DNA of 16,959 bases from contig CANEXR010000030.1 in assembly GCA_947443815.1 (NCBI GenBank), positions 1-16,959 on the forward strand. The letters are read 5' to 3'. The notes under the pieces are model-generated. The model was not told the origin of the DNA and did not search any database. It worked only from the letters and a program-made list of their open reading frames with translations. Source of the stretch: Flavobacteriaceae bacterium (GTDB taxonomy: Bacteria > Bacteroidota > Bacteroidia > Flavobacteriales > Flavobacteriaceae). Of this stretch, positions 13,190 to 16,959 are shown in pieces (within the stretch, counting starts at the first letter, position 1; every line of letters starts with the position of its first letter). The position numbers were made by a program, and so were the translations under genes.

Positions 13190-15484
13190 ATGATACATAA
13201 AAAAGCAATAATGATAGGGTTTTGTGCCTTATTAACAATTGGAACAATTAACGCGCAGAAAAAACCTCATTTAGACAAAACTAAACCAACAGAAGAACGT
13301 ATTAATTTGCTGATGAAGCAAATGACTCTGGAAGAAAAGGTTGGACAAATGAATCAATACAATGGTTTTTGGGAAGTAACAGGGCCTGCGCCAAAAGGAG
13401 GAACTGCCGAATTAAAATACAAACATTTACGGGACGGTTGGGTAGGATCGATGCTAACCGTTCGTGGGACAAAAGAAGTAAGAGCCGTTCAAAAAATTGC
13501 GGTCGAAGAAACCCGCTTGGGAATTCCATTAATTATTGGGTTTGACGTAATTCACGGATACAAAACATTAAGCCCGATTCCACTGGCAGAAGCGGCAAGC
13601 TGGGACATGGAAGCAATAAAAAAATCAGCTCAAATAGCGGCAGATGAAGCCTCAGCTGTGGGGATTAACTGGACTTTTGGACCTAATGTTGATATCTCTA
13701 ACGATGCGCGTTGGGGTCGTGTGATGGAAGGAGCAGGAGAAGATCCTTATTTGGGAAGTAAAATTGCTACAGCAAGAGTAACTGGTTTTCAAGGAGATTC
13801 CAAAGCCGATTTAGAGAAAGTAAACACGATTGCGGCTTGTGCAAAACATTTTGCTGCCTACGGTTTTGCCGAGTCCGGTCGTGATTATAATTCGGTGGAT
13901 ATTAGTAATTCTAAATTATACAACACCGTTTTACCTCCTTTTAAAGCAGCTGCAGCTGCAGGTGTTCGTACCTTCATGAACTCTTTTAATATCCTAAATG
14001 GGATTCCTGCCACTGGAAATTCCTTTTTGCAAAGAGAGATTCTAAAAGGGAAATGGAAATTTGACGGTTTTGTGGTTTCAGACTGGGCTTCGGTTCGTGA
14101 GATGATGACACACGGATTTGCAAAAGATGGCGCAGAAGCCACTGAAAAAGCAGTAAACGCAGGTTCTGACATGGATATGGAATCTCATTTATATGTAGAA
14201 GAATTGGTGAATTTAGTAAGAACTGGCAAAGTAAAAGAAGTCTTAGTTGACGATGCCGTTCGTAGAATTTTGCGCGTAAAATTCGAACTAGGACTGTTTG
14301 ATGACCCCTACAAATATTGTGACGAAAAACGGGAAAAGGCAACTATTGGAAATAAAGCCAATAACGAAGGTGTTTTGGTTATGGCCATAAAATCAATTGT
14401 CGTTTTGAAATATGTAAAAGAATTGCTTCCGTTAAATAAATCAGGTCAAATATTTGCTTTAATTGGCGCTTTGGCCAATGATAAAAACAGTCCATTGGGA
14501 AGTTGGAGAATTGCCTCGGATGACAATACTGCTGTTTCGGTTCTGGAAGGAATGCAACAGTACAAAGACAATCAATTAACCTATGAAAAAGGAACTGATT
14601 TAACCGTTGGAAAAACTACTTTTCTGGACGAATTGGTTTTCAATACCACCGACACAAGCGGATTTGAAGCAGCCAAAAAAGTAGCGGCTAGCGCAGATGT
14701 GGTGGTTATGGTTTTAGGAGAACACGGTTTTCAATCTGGTGAAGCACGTAGTAGAACTAATCTGGATTTACCTGGAAACCAACAAGAATTATTAGAGGCT
14801 ATTTATAAAGTAAATCCCAACATAGTTTTGGTTTTAAATAATGGCAGACCCTTATCAATTCCTTGGGCAGCAGCACATATTCCTGCAATTGTAGAGGCTT
14901 GGCAACTGGGAACACAAACTGGAAATGCGGTTGCACAAGTGCTGTATGGTGATTACAATCCAAGCGGAAAACTACCTATGTCTTTCCCGAGAAATGTAGG
15001 TCAATGCCCTATTTATTACAACAACTACAGCACAGGAAGACCCATAAATGTTGATAAAAATGTGTTTTGGTCCCATTATACTGATGTAGAGAAAACACCT
15101 CAATTTCCTTTTGGTTTTGGATTGAGCTACACCACTTTTGAATATAAAAATCTTAAAATAAACAAGTCCGCTTTCGCAAAAGGGGAGCCGGTGCAAGTTT
15201 CCGTAGAGCTTACAAACTCTGGAAATTATGACGGAAAAGAAGTGGTTCAACTCTATATTCATGACGAGGCTGCCAGTTTGGCTAGACCAGTAAAAGAATT
15301 AAAAGGATTCGAATTAGTTGATTTAAAGAAAGGTGCAACTAAAATGATAACCTTTACGCTGACAGACAAAGAACTAGGTTTTTTTGATAACGAAGGGAAC
15401 TATTTAGTCGAAGCTGGAGCTTTCAAAATTTGGGTCGGAGGAAGTTCTGACAAAGGGTTAGAAAGTAGTTTTCAATTGCAGTAG
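13190..15484 (+). CDS. GH3 family beta-glucosidase, BglX-like, secreted
   Basis: This 764-residue exo-acting beta-glucosidase begins with a signal peptide (MIHKKAIMIGFCALLTIGTINA, cleavage likely before Q23, giving a periplasmic enzyme). The GH3 N-terminal barrel (about 40-370) has GIPLIIGFDVIHG (111-123), the substrate-contact KHFAAYG (219-225) and the catalytic nucleophile D298 in GFVVSDWASV. The C-terminal alpha/beta domain (about 395-600) has the probable acid/base E518 in GEHGFQSGEARSR and the DLPGNQQELL segment, followed by GKLPMSFP. A fibronectin-III-like domain ends the protein (about 655-764). Around residues 391-430 the start of the second domain is unusual: family members normally show SIVLLKN and IGP, here SIVVLKYVK and IGA. 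It lies 194 bp after the GH16 gene and probably cuts the oligosaccharides released by it to glucose. Codon use looks less A/T-rich than in the polysaccharide operon. Confidence 0.93.
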   Translation: MIHKKAIMIGFCALLTIGTINAQKKPHLDKTKPTEERINLLMKQMTLEEKVGQMNQYNGFWEVTGPAPKGGTAELKYKHLRDGWVGSMLTVRGTKEVRAVQKIAVEETRLGIPLIIGFDVIHGYKTLSPIPLAEAASWDMEAIKKSAQIAADEASAVGINWTFGPNVDISNDARWGRVMEGAGEDPYLGSKIATARVTGFQGDSKADLEKVNTIAACAKHFAAYGFAESGRDYNSVDISNSKLYNTVLPPFKAAAAAGVRTFMNSFNILNGIPATGNSFLQREILKGKWKFDGFVVSDWASVREMMTHGFAKDGAEATEKAVNAGSDMDMESHLYVEELVNLVRTGKVKEVLVDDAVRRILRVKFELGLFDDPYKYCDEKREKATIGNKANNEGVLVMAIKSIVVLKYVKELLPLNKSGQIFALIGALANDKNSPLGSWRIASDDNTAVSVLEGMQQYKDNQLTYEKGTDLTVGKTTFLDELVFNTTDTSGFEAAKKVAASADVVVMVLGEHGFQSGEARSRTNLDLPGNQQELLEAIYKVNPNIVLVLNNGRPLSIPWAAAHIPAIVEAWQLGTQTGNAVAQVLYGDYNPSGKLPMSFPRNVGQCPIYYNNYSTGRPINVDKNVFWSHYTDVEKTPQFPFGFGLSYTTFEYKNLKINKSAFAKGEPVQVSVELTNSGNYDGKEVVQLYIHDEAASLARPVKELKGFELVDLKKGATKMITFTLTDKELGFFDNEGNYLVEAGAFKIWVGGSSDKGLESSFQLQ

Positions 15485-15590
15485 TTCTATTTTATAAAAT
15501 AATTCATTTGCGCATTCGAATAGTACAATTTACAATTCACAGCTTAGGTTTTTTAATAAAAGAACAACAAACGAATTGTTTAAAATTTTT

Positions 15591-15631
15591 TTTCGCCACT
15601 CTCGATAGCTGTCGGGAGTGGCGAAATTTTT
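15591..15631 (+). terminator. Strong intrinsic terminator after the GH3 gene
   Basis: TTTCGCCACTCTCGA (15591-15605) pairs with TCGGGAGTGGCGAAA (15612-15626) with one T-G wobble around the 6-base loop TAGCTG, and five T follow (15627-15631). The stem is long and G/C-rich in an A/T-rich setting. It lies 107 bp after the GH3 stop and ends that transcription unit before the propeller-sensor gene. Confidence 0.85.
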
Positions 15632-15632
15632 C

Positions 15633-15664
15633 TTTGGTATTATCTGTTTTTTTGATATAAATTG
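15633..15664 (+). promoter_or_regulatory. Weak candidate promoter of the propeller-sensor gene
   Basis: A TTTG at 15633-15636 is followed after exactly 19 bp by TATAAATTG (15656-15664), which resembles but does not match the Bacteroidota -33/-7 pair TTTG and TAnnTTTG. It starts right after the terminator's T run and lies about 30 bp before the ATG at 15695. The position fits; the weak -7 match keeps confidence low. Confidence 0.25.
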
Positions 15665-15694
15665 CATAGCTATTTAAACCCTAATAATTTTACA

Positions 15695-16959
15695 ATGTTC
15701 AGTAAAAAACACGGCACTGTATTACTCTTTTTTCTTTTTATTACAGCGAATTTGTTTGCTCAAAACAGTTTCGAGAATTACCAGTTTCTAACTATAAAAG
15801 AAGGAATTTCAAAAAGAGCCGTTTCAAGTATTTCTCAAGATCATTATGGATTTATGTGGTTTGGTACGGACGGGGCAGGATTGTACAAATATGACGGTGT
15901 AAATTATACTAACTACGAGTTCGATTGGAAAAATAAGAACGCTATAAATAGCAATTTAATTTATGCAACATACATTGATTCTTACAATAGACTTTGGGTG
16001 GGGACTGAGGAAGGACTCTGCCTTTACAATCGAAACTTAAATAAATTTGAAAATATTGAATTAAAAAATGCCTATTTAATTGGATACAAATACCCAATAT
16101 CAGTAAAAAGTATTATTCAGGACAATATCGGAAATCTTTTAATAGGGACTTATGCCCATGGACTCTTCAAGTTGAATTTGAAATCCTTAAAAGTTAAAAC
16201 GGTTGTATGGAACTCAACTTTAAACAGCAATAGTAAAATTAATTGTTTTGTAAAAAACAAAAAAGGAATTCTCTATCTAGGCACTGATTTAGGGGTAATT
16301 GAATATGATTCTAGAAGCAATAAAGTAAAACAAGCAACATGGGGTGCAAAAAAAATTACGGTTACTGCCCCAATAGAATCCTTATATATTGATAGAAGTG
16401 AAAATTTATGGATTGGAACTCTTTCCAAAGGATTGCTTAAAGTTTCTAGTAATCCAAAAACAGCTCAAATCGATACATTCCAAATTTCTAAAAACAAAAT
16501 ATTATCGGTAATTGGAGTCAATTCCCATGCACTTATGTGTGGTACTGAAAATGACGGGCTATTTTTAATCAGTGATACTGGTAGCATAATACATCGGTAT
16601 TTAAATAGTAAATCGGACAGTTATAGTTTAAAATCCAATTCTATTTGGTCTTTATATTTAGACAAAGACAAACGCATTTGGCTAGGGTATTACAATAAAG
16701 GTGTTGGGCTTTTTGATGAGCGACACGCCAAATTCAACGCTATAGAAAGCCTTCCGAGCAATACGAACTCTTTGCAAACAAGTTCAGTTACTGGGATTGA
16801 AAAAGACAATTCGGGTAAGTTATGGATTAGCATGGAGGGTGGGGGAGTCGATGTATTAGATCCTTCAACTAGAGTTTTTAAGCACATTAACAATCAAGAT
16901 ACTAAAAATTATTCCGGCCTTACCAGTACTAATATCATAACCGTTTTTATAGATAGTAA
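15695..16959 (+). CDS. Reg_prop beta-propeller sensor, HTCS-type regulator (partial, C-terminus beyond right edge)
   Basis: The frame is open for 421 codons to the window end and is cut. The signal peptide MFSKKHGTVLLFFLFITANLFA (cleavage before Q23) is followed by SFENYQFLTIKEGISKRAVSS. At least eight propeller repeats of the two-component-regulator type follow, each with a W/L-x-G-T-like core: MWFGTDGAGLYKYD, LWVGTEEGLCLY, LLIGTYAHGLFKL, LYLGTDLGVIEYD, LWIGTLSKGLLKV, LMCGTENDGLFLI, IWLGYYNKGVGLF, LWISMEGGGVDVL. This layout is the periplasmic sensor of hybrid two-component systems in Bacteroidota, which usually have 14 such repeats, a Y_Y_Y domain, one helix, then kinase, receiver and AraC-type domains. 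A LuxR-type output without a kinase is the main alternative; the missing part would decide. It lies 210 bp after the GH3 gene beyond a strong terminator, so it is likely a separately transcribed local regulator of the glucan genes. Confidence 0.88.
   Translation, partial: MFSKKHGTVLLFFLFITANLFAQNSFENYQFLTIKEGISKRAVSSISQDHYGFMWFGTDGAGLYKYDGVNYTNYEFDWKNKNAINSNLIYATYIDSYNRLWVGTEEGLCLYNRNLNKFENIELKNAYLIGYKYPISVKSIIQDNIGNLLIGTYAHGLFKLNLKSLKVKTVVWNSTLNSNSKINCFVKNKKGILYLGTDLGVIEYDSRSNKVKQATWGAKKITVTAPIESLYIDRSENLWIGTLSKGLLKVSSNPKTAQIDTFQISKNKILSVIGVNSHALMCGTENDGLFLISDTGSIIHRYLNSKSDSYSLKSNSIWSLYLDKDKRIWLGYYNKGVGLFDERHAKFNAIESLPSNTNSLQTSSVTGIEKDNSGKLWISMEGGGVDVLDPSTRVFKHINNQDTKNYSGLTSTNIITVFIDS

Noticed and set aside
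13885..14342. Two minus-strand frames of 95 and 118 codons
   Set aside because: Both lie opposite the GH3 gene, overlap one another in different frames and lack any family motif.
1..16959. tRNA, rRNA, CRISPR array or complete insertion sequence
   Set aside because: No cloverleaf, regularly spaced repeats or paired terminal inverted repeats with a full transposase were seen on reading both strands.

Overview
The window looks like a chromosomal segment of a Flavobacterium-like member of the Bacteroidota. The evidence is strong A/T richness, A-rich leaders without clear Shine-Dalgarno sequences, a TAnnTTTG-type promoter element, lipoproteins with a Bacteroidota-style lipobox, and a reg_prop beta-propeller sensor next to glycoside hydrolases. 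I identify the genus by style only, not by any search.

Region 1 (1-6197, minus strand) is a Wzx/Wzy-type exopolysaccharide or capsule export operon. Read in transcription order it holds a Wza-like outer-membrane lipoprotein, a Wzc-like co-polymerase with a decayed kinase domain, a Wzx-like flippase, a GT4 glycosyltransferase, and a Wzy/O-antigen-ligase-family polymerase cut by the left edge. The genes are tightly packed: gaps of 13 and 12 bp, then a 10-bp overlap, then a 4-bp ATGA overlap.

Region 2 (6279-11374, minus strand) is a phosphorelay just upstream of that operon and on the same strand. It encodes an NtrC-type sigma-54 activator, a large soluble hybrid histidine kinase (PAS domains, HisKA, HATPase, receiver, Hpt) and a stand-alone receiver protein. 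A 12-bp-stem terminator-like hairpin separates the activator from the kinase. The two receiver proteins resemble each other closely. The natural reading is that this relay controls synthesis of the polysaccharide, but no sigma-54 promoter is visible within the window.

Region 3 (11375-12080) has no intact gene. It holds a decayed IS3-type orfA fragment, a second orphan reading frame, and a pair of short direct repeats. It forms the boundary between the minus-strand polysaccharide block and the plus-strand hydrolase block.

Region 4 (12081-16959, plus strand) is a small beta-glucan-use cluster. It has a GH16 surface-type lipoprotein, a secreted GH3 beta-glucosidase (with a REP-like hairpin element between them), a strong terminator, and the N-terminal part of a reg_prop beta-propeller sensor of the HTCS type, cut by the right edge. 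In the likely scheme GH16 cuts a beta-glucan (probably laminarin-like) at the surface, GH3 releases glucose in the periplasm, and the propeller protein senses oligosaccharide. No susC/susD pair is seen inside the window. No tRNA, rRNA, CRISPR array or complete mobile element was seen.
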